Origin: an uncultured Sphingorhabdus sp.
Lineage (GTDB): Bacteria; Pseudomonadota; Alphaproteobacteria; Sphingomonadales; Sphingomonadaceae
Reading direction: 5' to 3'
Assembly: GCF_937872355.1 (NCBI RefSeq)
Contig: NZ_CALMSV010000033.1
Coordinates: forward strand, 1 to 50,492
Length of the DNA: 50,492 bases
Part shown: positions 6,546 through 15,390 of the stretch, in pieces
Layout: every line of letters begins with the position of its first letter
Numbering within the stretch: the first letter of the stretch is position 1
Program-made: the position numbers and the translations under genes
The notes under the pieces: model-generated
What the model was told of the DNA's origin: nothing
Seen by the model: only the letters and a program-made list of their open reading frames with translations
Databases searched by the model: none

Positions 6546-9483
6546 TCAGCACCTCGTCGCAACGCCCGCAAAGCGCGCCATCCTCTGCCACTTCGGGCAA
6601 ATGCCGCCAGCAGCGGCCGCATTTGTGGTCGTCCGTCCGCGATACCTCCACGGCCTCGCCGTCGGCCAGTCTGACCTTGGCGGTAATAAACAGCTCGGCG
6701 AGTGCTTCGGGTTGCAGGCTGAGCGCCGCTGAAGCGGGCACGGCCACTTCCGCTTCCAATCCCGAACCTACCACTTTCTCGCGCCGCATCGGCTCGATTG
6801 CCTCGAGAACCTGAGCGCGCAGCGCACGCAGGGCGGTCCATTCGGTGCCCAGATCGTCATCTTCCCAACGGCCGATTTCTGGCCATTCGAGCAGGTGCAC
6901 CGAATCCGATCCCGGATAGCGTGACTGCCAGACTTCCTCTGCCGTAAAGACGAGCACAGGCGCTGCGTACCGCACCAACGCGTTGAACAATATGTCCAGC
7001 ACCGAGCGGTAGGAGCGTCGCTTGTGTGAATCGACGCCGTCGCAATAGAGGCAGTCCTTGCGGATATCGAAGAAGAAGGCAGACAGGTCTTCGTTGCAGA
7101 AATCGGTAAGCGCACGGACGTAACTGTTAAAGTCAAAATCATCGACGGCCTTGCGCAATTTGCGGTCGAGATAAGCCAGCTCGCTCAAGATATAACGCTC
7201 AAGCGGGGGCAGATTGGCCTCTTGCCGCTCTTCCTCGCTGAACCCCTCCAGTGCGCCGAGCAGATAGCGGAAGGTATTGCGCAGCTTGCGATACTGGTCG
7301 GCCACACCCTTCAGGATTTCATCGCCGATGCGGTGATCTTCGGTGAAATCGACCGACAGCGCCCACAGCCGGATGATGTCTGCACCGTTGGTTTCCATTA
7401 CCTTCAGCGGGTCGACGGTGTTGCCCACCGACTTCGACATTTTCAGGCCCTTGGCGTCCATGGTGAAGCCATGGGTGAGGACGGCGTTGTACGGCGCGCG
7501 GCCGCGCGTGCCGCAGCTTTGCAGGAGCGAAGACTGGAACCAGCCACGATGCTGGTCGCTGCCTTCGAGATAAAGGTCGGCGGGCCAGCTTAGCTCGGGC
7601 CATTTGCCGCTTTCGAGCGTGAAGACATGGGTGCAGCCCGAATCGAACCAGACGTCGAGGATGTCGAACACCTGCTCATAATCCTCGGCCTTATAGTCCG
7701 CGCCCAGATATTCCTGTGCGCGCGCCGCTTCCCAGGCATCGACGCCTTCGGCCTTGATTGCCTCGACAATGCGTGCGTTCACGCCCGCGTCGTTCAGATA
7801 TTGCCCGGTCTTGCGATCGACAAACAGCGTGATCGGCACGCCCCATGCGCGCTGGCGGCTGAGCACCCAGTCAGGGCGGCCCTCGACCATCGAACCGATG
7901 CGGTTGCGGCCCTTTTCGGGGACGAAGCGGACGCGGTTGATTTCGGACATCGCGGTTTCGCGCAGGGTGGATGAGGTTGCCGCGTGGCCGACCTTGTCGG
8001 GTCCGTCCTCGACAATCGTCGCCCCTGCGAAGGCAGGGGCCGCCATCGGTTTATCCGTCGCCGGTTGAGCTAGGCCTCCGGCGGCCCCGGCCTGCGCCGG
8101 GGCGACGGGTTTATCCATCGGCACAAACCATTGCGGGGTGCAGCGATAGATGACTTTGGCTTTCGACCGCCAGCTATGCGGATAGCTGTGCTGGTAATCC
8201 GCGCTGGCGGCGAGCAGGCCGCCTGCCTCGCGCAGGTCGGTGCAAATGGGGCCATCGGGCGCGTTGAATTTGGGGTTGATGACGCTGCCCTGCCCGCCGA
8301 GCCAAGCCCAGTCGGCGCGATATTTGCCATCGCCCTCGACCGCGAATTGCGGCTCGATGCCGTGCGCCTTGCAAAGCTCAAAGTCATCCTCGCCATGATC
8401 GGGCGCCATATGGACAAGCCCGGTGCCGCTATCAGTGGTGACGAAATCACCGGGCAGGAAGGGGCGGGGCTTGACAAAGAAGCCGCCGAGATGGTGCATC
8501 GGGTGGCGGGCAACGGTTCCGGCTAGGTCGGAGCCTTTGATGGTACCGATTTCGCTCGTCGGGCCGTCTACTTCCCAGCTACGTTCCTTCTCAGGGACTT
8601 CACCAAGTATTTCAGCCAGTCCTGCTCGTTGGTCGGAACGGACTTGGAAAGCTTGATCCAAATCTTTTGCAACCAAGCAGCGTTTGCCATTTGAAGTGAC
8701 CACCACATACTCAACATCCGGCCCATAAGCGATCGCCTGGTTGACCGGGATCGTCCAGGGCGTCGTCGTCCAGATCACCGCATAAGCGCCAACCAGTTCG
8801 GGGATCGGGCTTTCGGTGATTTCAAACGCCACATCGATCTGGGTCGAGGTGATATCCTCATATTCCACCTCGGCCTCGGCCAAGGCGGTCTTTTCCACCG
8901 GCGACCACATCACCGGCTTGGCGCCGCGATAGAGTTGGCCGCTTTCGGCAAATTTCAGCAGTTCGGAAACAATCGTCGCCTCGCTGTCGAAATCCATCGT
9001 CAGATAGGGCTTGTCCCAATTGCCGAGGATGCCGAGCCGCTTCACCTGCTCGCGCTGCACATTCACCCAATGCTGGGCATAGGCGCGGCATTCGGCGCGG
9101 AATTCCTTGACCGGAACCTCATCCTTGTTGAGCTTTTTCTTGCGATATTGCTCCTCGACCTTCCACTCGATGGGCAGGCCGTGGCAATCCCAGCCGGGCA
9201 CATAAGGCGCATCCTTGCCGAGCAAGCTCTGCGTGCGGCAGACCATGTCTTTCAGGATATGGTTGAGCGCATGGCCGATATGCATGTCGCCATTGGCATA
9301 GGGCGGGCCATCGTGGAGGATGAACTTTTCGCGGCCAGCGCGGGCCTCGCGCAGCTTATGGTACAGCCCGTCCGCTTCCCACTTTGCCAATATGCCCGGT
9401 TCCTTCTGCGGCAGGCCAGCCTTCATCGGGAATTCGGTCTTCGGCAGGAAGACGGTGTCTTTATAGTCTTGCTTTTCGGTCAT
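6538..9483 (-). CDS. ileS: Isoleucyl-tRNA synthetase
   Basis: Class I synthetase charging tRNA-Ile in the cytosol, 981 residues. HIGH is at residues 68-71 and KMSKS at about 681-685. The editing domain lies between, and the C-terminus ends in the paired CGRC zinc motifs of the bacterial type. The gene is longer than usual because a palindromic repeat pair at 8018-8106 has been inserted in frame after WFVPMDKP. It codes for an Ala/Gly/Pro-rich stretch (about residues 460-489, with PAQAGA and PAFAGAT) before the conserved RFVPEKGRNR segment. The reading frame stays open. It is part of the long minus-strand run, just upstream of lspA, a common bacterial pairing. Confidence 0.97.
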   Translation of the reverse strand: MTEKQDYKDTVFLPKTEFPMKAGLPQKEPGILAKWEADGLYHKLREARAGREKFILHDGPPYANGDMHIGHALNHILKDMVCRTQSLLGKDAPYVPGWDCHGLPIEWKVEEQYRKKKLNKDEVPVKEFRAECRAYAQHWVNVQREQVKRLGILGNWDKPYLTMDFDSEATIVSELLKFAESGQLYRGAKPVMWSPVEKTALAEAEVEYEDITSTQIDVAFEITESPIPELVGAYAVIWTTTPWTIPVNQAIAYGPDVEYVVVTSNGKRCLVAKDLDQAFQVRSDQRAGLAEILGEVPEKERSWEVDGPTSEIGTIKGSDLAGTVARHPMHHLGGFFVKPRPFLPGDFVTTDSGTGLVHMAPDHGEDDFELCKAHGIEPQFAVEGDGKYRADWAWLGGQGSVINPKFNAPDGPICTDLREAGGLLAASADYQHSYPHSWRSKAKVIYRCTPQWFVPMDKPVAPAQAGAAGGLAQPATDKPMAAPAFAGATIVEDGPDKVGHAATSSTLRETAMSEINRVRFVPEKGRNRIGSMVEGRPDWVLSRQRAWGVPITLFVDRKTGQYLNDAGVNARIVEAIKAEGVDAWEAARAQEYLGADYKAEDYEQVFDILDVWFDSGCTHVFTLESGKWPELSWPADLYLEGSDQHRGWFQSSLLQSCGTRGRAPYNAVLTHGFTMDAKGLKMSKSVGNTVDPLKVMETNGADIIRLWALSVDFTEDHRIGDEILKGVADQYRKLRNTFRYLLGALEGFSEEERQEANLPPLERYILSELAYLDRKLRKAVDDFDFNSYVRALTDFCNEDLSAFFFDIRKDCLYCDGVDSHKRRSYRSVLDILFNALVRYAAPVLVFTAEEVWQSRYPGSDSVHLLEWPEIGRWEDDDLGTEWTALRALRAQVLEAIEPMRREKVVGSGLEAEVAVPASAALSLQPEALAELFITAKVRLADGEAVEVSRTDDHKCGRCWRHLPEVAEDGALCGRCDEVLNG
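8018..8106. repeat. REPIN-like palindromic repeat pair inside ileS
   Basis: Two 27-bp units, 8018-8044 and 8080-8106, lie in inverted orientation 35 bases apart and match at 24 of 27 positions. Each is itself a hairpin: the left has arms CCCCTGC/GCAGGGG, the right CCCCGGC/GCCGGGG. The stem differences are compensatory (T-A in one, G-C in the other), so structure has been conserved. The short sequence GGTTTATCC follows both units, which leaves the DKP codons present twice, as if duplicated on insertion. Confidence 0.75.
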
Positions 9484-9532
9484 ATCGCGCGGGTGCTTAG
9501 GGGATTACGCGGCTGGGATAAAGCCAAGAAAC

Positions 9533-9553
9533 CCCTCTCTCCTTGGGAGAGGG
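9533..9553. repeat. Short palindromic repeat between ileS and the GDPD-like gene
   Basis: A hairpin with 7-bp arms CCCTCTC/GAGAGGG around TCCTTGG lies in the 72-base gap upstream of ileS. Its sequence type (CTCTCTCCTT) is the same as in the arms of the larger element at 22691-22840, so it may be a single unit of that repeat family. Confidence 0.5.
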
Positions 9554-9555
9554 AC

Positions 9556-10392
9556 TTACCGCCGCAAGGCAGGCCCCAGCTCCTCAATCCTGTCGACCCA
9601 GACATAGCCGTTAAAGCCGCTGGCAATTTCACCATATTGGCGGACATCGGTGAGCCCTTTGATCTTACCATCCGCTACATCCTGCGCGATGATGACCGTT
9701 GTTTTCGCATTGGCCATGCGGTCGAGGAAGCGGTTGGGCCAGACCCAGAGGGTGAAGCCCAGTTCATCCAGCGTCAGCAGCATCACGCCATTGGCGCAGC
9801 TTTCGGGGACGGAGCCCAACAGCGAACCGCGATAGTCAGCTGCGCATTGACGGGCAGAAGCGACGGTGAAGGCGCGCATCGCCGGGCGTTCGGCTTTTGC
9901 AGCGGCAACCGCCGCCTCGTCGCCAATCAGGATATGGCGGCGATCCCCGGCGGGAAGCCTGGCGAGTGCGGGCGGTTCGGGGGCGGCAGCGTTGGGCCGT
10001 CGGGACAGTTCGGGGCGCGAGAGACTGTAGGCTGTGGCCGCAACATCGGGGCGCGGTTGCGCCAGATCGGCGGCGCATCTGCTGGCAAACTGGCGCACAG
10101 GCACCAGTTTTCCATCGGCCATTTCCACCGGAACGTGCACGGCATCGGCCTCCGCCCCTGCCGCCAGTTGCAACGCCGCCAGATCAGGGCCGACGGCAAC
10201 CGCGCCATAGCCCGCATTGGCCGCAGACACGCATCCGTCCTCCCCAAGCACCGGCGCAACGCCCTTGTCCGCAACCAGCTTCGGCCCACCCTTAGGCGCG
10301 TCGGCCAGCCAGCTGGCATGGATCAGGGTGAAGGCAAAGAAGAGTGCTGTCAGCGCAAGGACGATGATGGTGGTGCCTTTGGAGGCTCTCAT
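9556..10392 (-). CDS. Membrane-anchored protein related to glycerophosphodiester phosphodiesterases
   Basis: A 278-residue protein with an N-terminal membrane anchor (about residues 6-25) and a body resembling the GDPD fold in places: AEADAVHVPVEMADGKLVPV is like the family's metal-binding segment, and FNGYVWVDRIEELGP is like its end. The usual catalytic HRG and glutamate pairs are missing or unclear, so it may be a non-catalytic relative; I give no activity. The ATG at 10392 overlaps the ribF stop (ATGA), showing translational coupling, and is preferred over the start ten codons upstream. Neighbours are ribF and ileS. Confidence 0.6.
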   Translation of the reverse strand: MRASKGTTIIVLALTALFFAFTLIHASWLADAPKGGPKLVADKGVAPVLGEDGCVSAANAGYGAVAVGPDLAALQLAAGAEADAVHVPVEMADGKLVPVRQFASRCAADLAQPRPDVAATAYSLSRPELSRRPNAAAPEPPALARLPAGDRRHILIGDEAAVAAAKAERPAMRAFTVASARQCAADYRGSLLGSVPESCANGVMLLTLDELGFTLWVWPNRFLDRMANAKTTVIIAQDVADGKIKGLTDVRQYGEIASGFNGYVWVDRIEELGPALRR

Positions 10393-11321
10393 GCCTTCAA
10401 CGCCGCCTTCGCATCTTCGCAATCCTTGGCGATCTGCGCGATCAGAGCGTCGAGGCTGTCATATTTGCCTTCAGGCCGCAGAAAGGCGTGGAATTCGACT
10501 TCGATCATCTGGTCATAGATCATCTCGGCGAAATCGAAGAAATGCGGCTCGAGCAATTCCTTGGGCGGCTCGAACTGCGGGCGGATACCGACATTGGCGG
10601 CGCCGTCGAGCACGCGGCCATCGGGCAGCTTCCCGCGCACCGCATAGACGCCATAACGCGGGCGCAGATAGTGGCCCATGTCCATATTGGCAGTGGGAAA
10701 GCCGAGGTCGCGGCCATTTTTGTCGCCATGCTGGACGACCGCCTCGATCGCGAAGGGCCGGGTGAGGAGGCGCGTTGCCACGTCGCACTCGCCCGCCTTC
10801 AAAGCGTCGCGGATGCGGCTGGAGGAGATCACGCCGCCCGCGTCGGTGACTGGACCCACAGTGGTTGCAGTGATGCCATGCGCCGCGCCCAGATCGCGCA
10901 GCACATCGGTGTTGCCGCCGCGCGCCTTGCCAAAGGTGAAATCCTCACCAGTGACCACGCCCGAAACGCCCAGCCGTTCGGCCAACAATTTGATGACAAA
11001 ATCCTCTGCCGTGGTTGCGGCGAGTTCGGCATCGAAATCGAACCCCAGCATCGCATCGGCACCTGCCTCTGCAAACAGCCGCTGCCGCTGCTCAAGCGTG
11101 GTCAGCCGGAACCAGGGCACATGCGACGCAAAGAAGCGCACTGGGTGCGGATCAAAAGTGGCAATGATCGCTGGCTTCCCCGCGGCCTTCGCTTGCCGAA
11201 TGGCTTCGCCCGCCACGGCTTGATGGCCAAGGTGGAAGCCATCGAAATTGCCCAACGCGACCACGGCGCCGCGCAGCGCCTCGGGCATGGGATCGCGGGA
11301 GGATAGGCGGGGGATGTTCAT
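10389..11321 (-). CDS. ribF: Bifunctional riboflavin kinase / FAD synthetase
   Basis: RibF phosphorylates riboflavin to FMN and adenylates FMN to FAD. The N-terminal FMN adenylyltransferase domain shows LGNFDGFHLGHQ and a FDPHP motif. The C-terminal kinase domain has GRDLGFPTANM, then GVYAV and NVGIRPQF. At 310 residues it has the normal length. It overlaps the upstream dipeptidase and downstream GDPD-like genes by four bases each. The order ribF-(one gene)-ileS-lspA is a variant of the widespread ribF-ileS-lspA cluster. Confidence 0.97.
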   Translation of the reverse strand: MNIPRLSSRDPMPEALRGAVVALGNFDGFHLGHQAVAGEAIRQAKAAGKPAIIATFDPHPVRFFASHVPWFRLTTLEQRQRLFAEAGADAMLGFDFDAELAATTAEDFVIKLLAERLGVSGVVTGEDFTFGKARGGNTDVLRDLGAAHGITATTVGPVTDAGGVISSSRIRDALKAGECDVATRLLTRPFAIEAVVQHGDKNGRDLGFPTANMDMGHYLRPRYGVYAVRGKLPDGRVLDGAANVGIRPQFEPPKELLEPHFFDFAEMIYDQMIEVEFHAFLRPEGKYDSLDALIAQIAKDCEDAKAALKA

Positions 11322-12514
11322 GCGGCGGGCGGTGCCTTTGCCATGGGTTTCAGTCCTTCGCGCAGCACGCGGATGGCATTGCCGCCCATCACGGCGCGGA
11401 TTTCATCGGCGGTGAAGCCTTCGTCCATCAGCGCCTGAGTCACCTGCGCCAGCTTCGAAGTATCGAAACGCACCGTGGTCGCGCCGTCATAATCGCTACC
11501 CAGCGCGACATGTTGGATGCCGACCAGATCACGGACATGCTTCATCGCCTTCGCCACCGATTTGGGGCTGGTGTCGCAGATGGCGCCATCCCAATAACCG
11601 ATGCCGATGATGCCACCGGTCTTGGCGACGCCCTTGATATGCTCGTCAGAGAGGTTGCGGTTGACCTTGCAGGTCGCCTGCACCCCGCCATGGCTGGAGA
11701 CGACCGGACGGCGCGCCATTGCCAATATCTCGGTGACGCACTGGCGGCTGCAATGGGCGATATCGACAATCATGCCTTTGTCTTCCATCCGCTGGATGAC
11801 CTCGCGCCCCAGCTGGGTCAGTCCGCCCTTTTTGATGCCATGCATCGATCCTGCGAGTTCATTGTCGAAGAAATGGGTGATGCCCGCCATGCGGAAACCG
11901 GCGGCGTAAAGCTTGTCGAGATTTTCGGCCTTGCCTTCGAGGTTTTGCAGGCCTTCGATGGAGAGCAATCCGCCCACCGGGACCGAACGGACGCCCTTGC
12001 GTGCGGCAAGCAGGCTATCGATCTTGCTACTCGTATCGACTAGCCGCAATCCGCCGTCGCTATCGCTGGCGGCCTCGGCCAAATGCAGCTTCTTCGAATG
12101 CCACAGTGATCGTTCGAGCAGCGAATTCCATGTCCGCACCGGCTGCATCTGCGCGACTGCCAGCAATGTGATGTTATCGCTATCCGCTCCATTGGCGTCG
12201 TAATTCTGCCCCTTGGGCGTTTTCGAAACGCTCGAAAAAACCTGTAGCGCGACATTGCCTTCGACGAGGCGCGGCAAATCCATATGCCCCCGCTCGGCGC
12301 GCTCGAGCATATCGCGTTTCCACATCAGCGTATCGGAGTGCAGGTCGACGATGGTCAGCGTCTTGTGCAGCGCAATCGCCTCGGCGCTCACTTTGGGCAA
12401 TGGCTTGCCATCGACCTTGTTCATCGATGCTTCGACATAGCCTGGCGCGATGCCGAAAAAGCCGACCGCGCCTATCAAGAGCAGGGCGACAATCCCCCAG
12501 AAAAACTTACGCAT
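11318..12514 (-). CDS. M19 family membrane dipeptidase
   Basis: Zinc dipeptidase of the renal-dipeptidase (M19) family, 398 residues. It is anchored by an N-terminal helix (about residues 5-23), so it probably works in the periplasm on dipeptides. Metal-site motifs are all visible: DLHSDT, the bridging glutamate in SIEGLQNLEG, the histidines of DIAHCS and VVSSHGG, and GSDYDG near the end. It sits three bases after folA and overlaps ribF, so it belongs to the long minus-strand run. Substrate preference cannot be read from the sequence. Confidence 0.92.
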   Translation of the reverse strand: MRKFFWGIVALLLIGAVGFFGIAPGYVEASMNKVDGKPLPKVSAEAIALHKTLTIVDLHSDTLMWKRDMLERAERGHMDLPRLVEGNVALQVFSSVSKTPKGQNYDANGADSDNITLLAVAQMQPVRTWNSLLERSLWHSKKLHLAEAASDSDGGLRLVDTSSKIDSLLAARKGVRSVPVGGLLSIEGLQNLEGKAENLDKLYAAGFRMAGITHFFDNELAGSMHGIKKGGLTQLGREVIQRMEDKGMIVDIAHCSRQCVTEILAMARRPVVSSHGGVQATCKVNRNLSDEHIKGVAKTGGIIGIGYWDGAICDTSPKSVAKAMKHVRDLVGIQHVALGSDYDGATTVRFDTSKLAQVTQALMDEGFTADEIRAVMGGNAIRVLREGLKPMAKAPPAA

Positions 12515-12517
12515 GCG

Positions 12518-13012
12518 CTACCCCTCCTTGCGCACCAGTGTCACGAAATCGAAGGCGGGCGTACTTCCCTCTGCGGGGTGCGATACCCGCGAAGTCTCCT
12601 GCCAGTCCTTGCTATCAAACGCCTCCAGCATGGTGTCGCCTTCTGGCTTGGTCTTGACTTCGGTGAGCTCGACCCGGTCTGCCCTGGGAAGGAACAGGCG
12701 ATAGATTTCAGCTCCGCCGATAATGCAGACATGCGGACCATTGGCGAGTTTCAGCGCGCCCTCGACCGAATGCGCGACTTCCGCGCCTTCTTCTGCCCAT
12801 TCGGGGTCGCGAGTCAGTACTATATGGCGGCGCCCTTCGAGCAGCCCTGGCAGGCTGTCAAAGGTCTTGCGTCCCATGATCATCGGCAGGGTCTTGGTCA
12901 CCTGCTTGAAATGCCTGAGGTCCGCCGGGATACGCCAGGGCAGGTCGCCATCGGCGCCAATCACGCCATTATCGGCACGCGCCACCACCAGGATGATTTC
13001 GGGATGATTCAT
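12518..13012 (-). CDS. folA: Dihydrofolate reductase
   Basis: DHFR reduces dihydrofolate to tetrahydrofolate with NADPH, feeding thymidylate and purine synthesis; this fits its place behind purE-purK. From ATG 13012 the protein has 164 residues, the normal size. Diagnostic segments are the N-terminal IILVVARADNGVIG, the loop GDLPWRIPADLRHFK (substrate pocket with Pro-Trp), IMGRKTFDSLP and IGGAEIY. The frame is open upstream to 13156, but those 48 residues are unlike the family. Confidence 0.96.
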   Translation of the reverse strand: MNHPEIILVVARADNGVIGADGDLPWRIPADLRHFKQVTKTLPMIMGRKTFDSLPGLLEGRRHIVLTRDPEWAEEGAEVAHSVEGALKLANGPHVCIIGGAEIYRLFLPRADRVELTEVKTKPEGDTMLEAFDSKDWQETSRVSHPAEGSTPAFDFVTLVRKEG

Positions 13013-13050
13013 GCCGCTGCTTTGCCCAGTCGCTTCCGGCCTGACAAGGC

Positions 13051-14121
13051 CTATCGATAGAGCCGCGTTACATGGCCCATTTTGCGACCGGGGCTGGGTG
13101 CGCCCTTGCCATAAAGATGGACGTTGGCGTCGTCGTCCGCAAACAGGCGCTCCCAATCATTGGCATCATCGCCGATGAGGTTTTCCATCTCCACCCGATC
13201 AGCCGTAAGGTCTGTCGCACCTAAAGGCAGGTCGCACACCGCGCGAATATGGTTTTCGAACTGACTGGTGGCGGAGCCTTCGATCGTCCAGTGGCCGCTA
13301 TTGTGAACGCGGGGCGCCATCTCGTTGAACAGCGGGCCGTTGGCAGTGGCGAAAAACTCCATCGTCATCACCCCGACATATTCCAATTCTTCAGCCGCCG
13401 CCGCCGCCAGCTTGCGCGCTTCAGCCTGCTGGTCTTCGATTAGCGGTCCGGCGGGCAGTGTCGAATGCGCCAATATTCCGCCTTCGTGCCGGTTGCGCGG
13501 GCTGTCCCAGAAACGGATTTCGCCATTGGTGCCCCGTGTCAGAATCACCGAAAATTCGGCGTCGAAGTGGATCATGGCTTCTGCAATTGAAGGTTGGCGA
13601 CCGACCTGCGCCCATGCTTCTGATATGTCACGTGGCTCGCCGACGCGGGCCTGGCCCTTGCCATCATAACCCATACGGATGGTCTTCAATATCGCGGGAA
13701 AGCCCACTCTTTCAAATGCGGCACTGGCATCCTGCCGTTCGCCGACAATTTCGAAGGGTGCGGTCTTGCCGCCCAGGCGACTGGCGAAAAGTTTTTCCTC
13801 AACCCGATCCTGCGCGATTTCCAGCGCCCTGATATTGGGCCGGATTGGTGTGCCCGCTTCGATGACGCGCAAGGGCGCTACGGGCACATTTTCAAACTCA
13901 TAGGTAATGACATCGCAGCTATCGGCAAAGGTCGAAAGTGCGGCGACATCGTCATAAGGAGCGCAAGTAAATTCGGCGGCCACTTCGGCTGCGATCGAAT
14001 TTTCCTCGGGGGCATAGATATGGCAGCGATAGCCCATCTGCGTCGCAGCAATGGCAAGCATTTTTCCCAATTGCCCGCCGCCCAATATACCAATGGTGGA
14101 GCCCGGCGGCAGCTTCGTCAT
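13051..14121 (-). CDS. purK: 5-(carboxyamino)imidazole ribonucleotide synthase
   Basis: PurK carboxylates AIR to N5-CAIR using ATP and bicarbonate in purine synthesis. It is an ATP-grasp enzyme of normal length (356 residues). The N-terminal [14 protein letters not shown] motif, the central ATP-binding part with the YDGKGQ loop, and the late [18 protein letters not shown] segment are classic for PurK. It overlaps purE by four bases, so the two successive enzymes are translationally coupled. Confidence 0.98.
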   Translation of the reverse strand: MTKLPPGSTIGILGGGQLGKMLAIAATQMGYRCHIYAPEENSIAAEVAAEFTCAPYDDVAALSTFADSCDVITYEFENVPVAPLRVIEAGTPIRPNIRALEIAQDRVEEKLFASRLGGKTAPFEIVGERQDASAAFERVGFPAILKTIRMGYDGKGQARVGEPRDISEAWAQVGRQPSIAEAMIHFDAEFSVILTRGTNGEIRFWDSPRNRHEGGILAHSTLPAGPLIEDQQAEARKLAAAAAEELEYVGVMTMEFFATANGPLFNEMAPRVHNSGHWTIEGSATSQFENHIRAVCDLPLGATDLTADRVEMENLIGDDANDWERLFADDDANVHLYGKGAPSPGRKMGHVTRLYR

Positions 14122-14606
14122 TCGGGGGTCTCGCTGACTGATTCGGTTTGCGCCGCGCGCCAGGCGTCCAGACGCTCTGCCAATTCCGGGTCGCTGGTGG
14201 CTAGCATCGCTGCGGCGAGCAAGCCGGCATTGGTTGCCCCCGCTTTGCCTATGGCCAGCGTTCCAACCGGAATTCCGCCGGGCATTTGAACTATGGATAA
14301 GAGGCTATCCATACCGTCAAGCGCGCGCGACTGAACGGGTACGCCCAGCACCGGCAGGCGGGTCATCGACGCAACCATGCCGGGCAGATGGGCTGCCCCG
14401 CCGGCACCTGCGATGATGCATTTCAGCCCGCGGTCGACAGCGTTTTTGGCGTAGCTTACAAGCCGGTCGGGCGTGCGGTGCGCCGACACCACCTTGCACT
14501 CATGCGCAACGCCGAGGGCTGCGAGCACAGACGATGCCTCGCGCATGGTTTCCCAATCCGAACGGCTGCCCATGATGATGCCGACCAATGGTGCTGTGCT
14601 ATCCAC
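14118..14606 (-). CDS. purE: N5-carboxyaminoimidazole ribonucleotide mutase
   Basis: PurE moves the carboxylate of N5-CAIR to form CAIR, directly after PurK. At 162 residues it is a class I PurE. The GSRSDWETM motif and the SAHRTPDRL active-site segment are intact, as is the GGAAHLPGM loop. The start is GTG at 14606, with AGGGA six bases upstream. It is the first gene of the purE-to-lipoprotein run, so the promoter should lie in 14607-14735, a leader able to form short hairpins. Confidence 0.97.
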   Translation of the reverse strand: MDSTAPLVGIIMGSRSDWETMREASSVLAALGVAHECKVVSAHRTPDRLVSYAKNAVDRGLKCIIAGAGGAAHLPGMVASMTRLPVLGVPVQSRALDGMDSLLSIVQMPGGIPVGTLAIGKAGATNAGLLAAAMLATSDPELAERLDAWRAAQTESVSETPE

Positions 14607-14735
14607 CTGATGTCCCTGATTTGCCCTTCTGTTCCGAGGACTAGCTCTGTAGCGACGCCTTTCCGCAAGCGCAATTGCCGAAGGCAGAATGCGTCAGAGA
14701 CGTAAATAGTTGCAATTTATTCAGAAATACACTGT

Positions 14736-15380
14736 ATGCGCAAAAAACAACGGCTATCCGGGTCGCAAAACATAACCGGGGCCAAGATGCTGAAGCGCAA
14801 CGATCAAATTTCTCCTGCCAATGCGAACGATCGCAGCGATGCGCTTGTGCGCGAAAATTTGCATCTGAAAGCCCGTGTGGCCGAGTTGGAACGGCTGGCA
14901 ACAATCGACACGCTGACGCCCTTGTTCAACCGTCGCTATCTTATGCAGGAACTTGATCGCTGGTGCTGGCGCGCGCACCGTTATGGCGGGACTTTTGGAC
15001 TTCTCTACCTTGATGTCGACCGGCTGAAACAGGTAAACGACACGCATGGCCATGTCGCTGGTGACAATGTGCTTTGCGCGATTGCGGAGGCGCTGTCTTC
15101 CGCGACGCGCAAATCGGATGTCGTTGCGCGCATGGGTGGTGACGAGTTTGCCGTTTTGCTCGATTCGATTTCGGCAGAAAAGCTTGCAGAAAAGGCAGAG
15201 TCAGTCCGCGCACTGCTGACAGCGCTGCCAGTGAAGACAGCCGGGCCGACTTTGAAAATTGACGTGTCGGTTGGCCATTGCCTCATCGAGTCCGGTTCGC
15301 GTGCCAGCGAGGTTCTCATCGAGGCAGACCGTACCATGTATGCAGACAAACGCTCCAAATATGGAGAGGACGCGCGTTAG
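14736..15380 (+). CDS. Diguanylate cyclase (GGDEF protein)
   Basis: Makes the second messenger cyclic di-GMP from two GTP. The 214-residue protein has a short N-terminal helix (about 34-55, likely coiled-coil) and a single GGDEF domain with the intact motif RMGGDEFAVLL. RxxD (RKSD) lies five residues before GGDEF, which is the inhibitory I-site position. The usual DTLTPLFNRRYL and YLDVDRLKQVND segments are present. There is no sensor domain or membrane helix, so it is probably cytosolic. A later ATG at 14787 is an equally plausible start. It could feed c-di-GMP to surface-polysaccharide genes, but no direct link is seen here. Confidence 0.93.
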   Translation: MRKKQRLSGSQNITGAKMLKRNDQISPANANDRSDALVRENLHLKARVAELERLATIDTLTPLFNRRYLMQELDRWCWRAHRYGGTFGLLYLDVDRLKQVNDTHGHVAGDNVLCAIAEALSSATRKSDVVARMGGDEFAVLLDSISAEKLAEKAESVRALLTALPVKTAGPTLKIDVSVGHCLIESGSRASEVLIEADRTMYADKRSKYGEDAR

Positions 15381-15390
15381 TTTTTAACGC
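15374..15390. terminator. Small hairpin holding both stop codons of convergent genes
   Basis: Arms GCGTTA/TAACGC surround GTTTT, and the hairpin contains the TAG of the cyclase gene and the TAA of gpmA. It may act as a weak bidirectional end signal. The stem is only six base pairs and no run of T follows on either strand, so confidence is low. Confidence 0.3.

Noticed and set aside
8935..10518. Long open frame (527 codons) on the plus strand
   Set aside because: It runs antisense across ileS, the GDPD-like gene and ribF, all supported by strong protein similarity; a GC-rich shadow frame.
10488..11306. Open frame of 272 codons antisense to ribF
   Set aside because: Covers ribF exactly, no family features.
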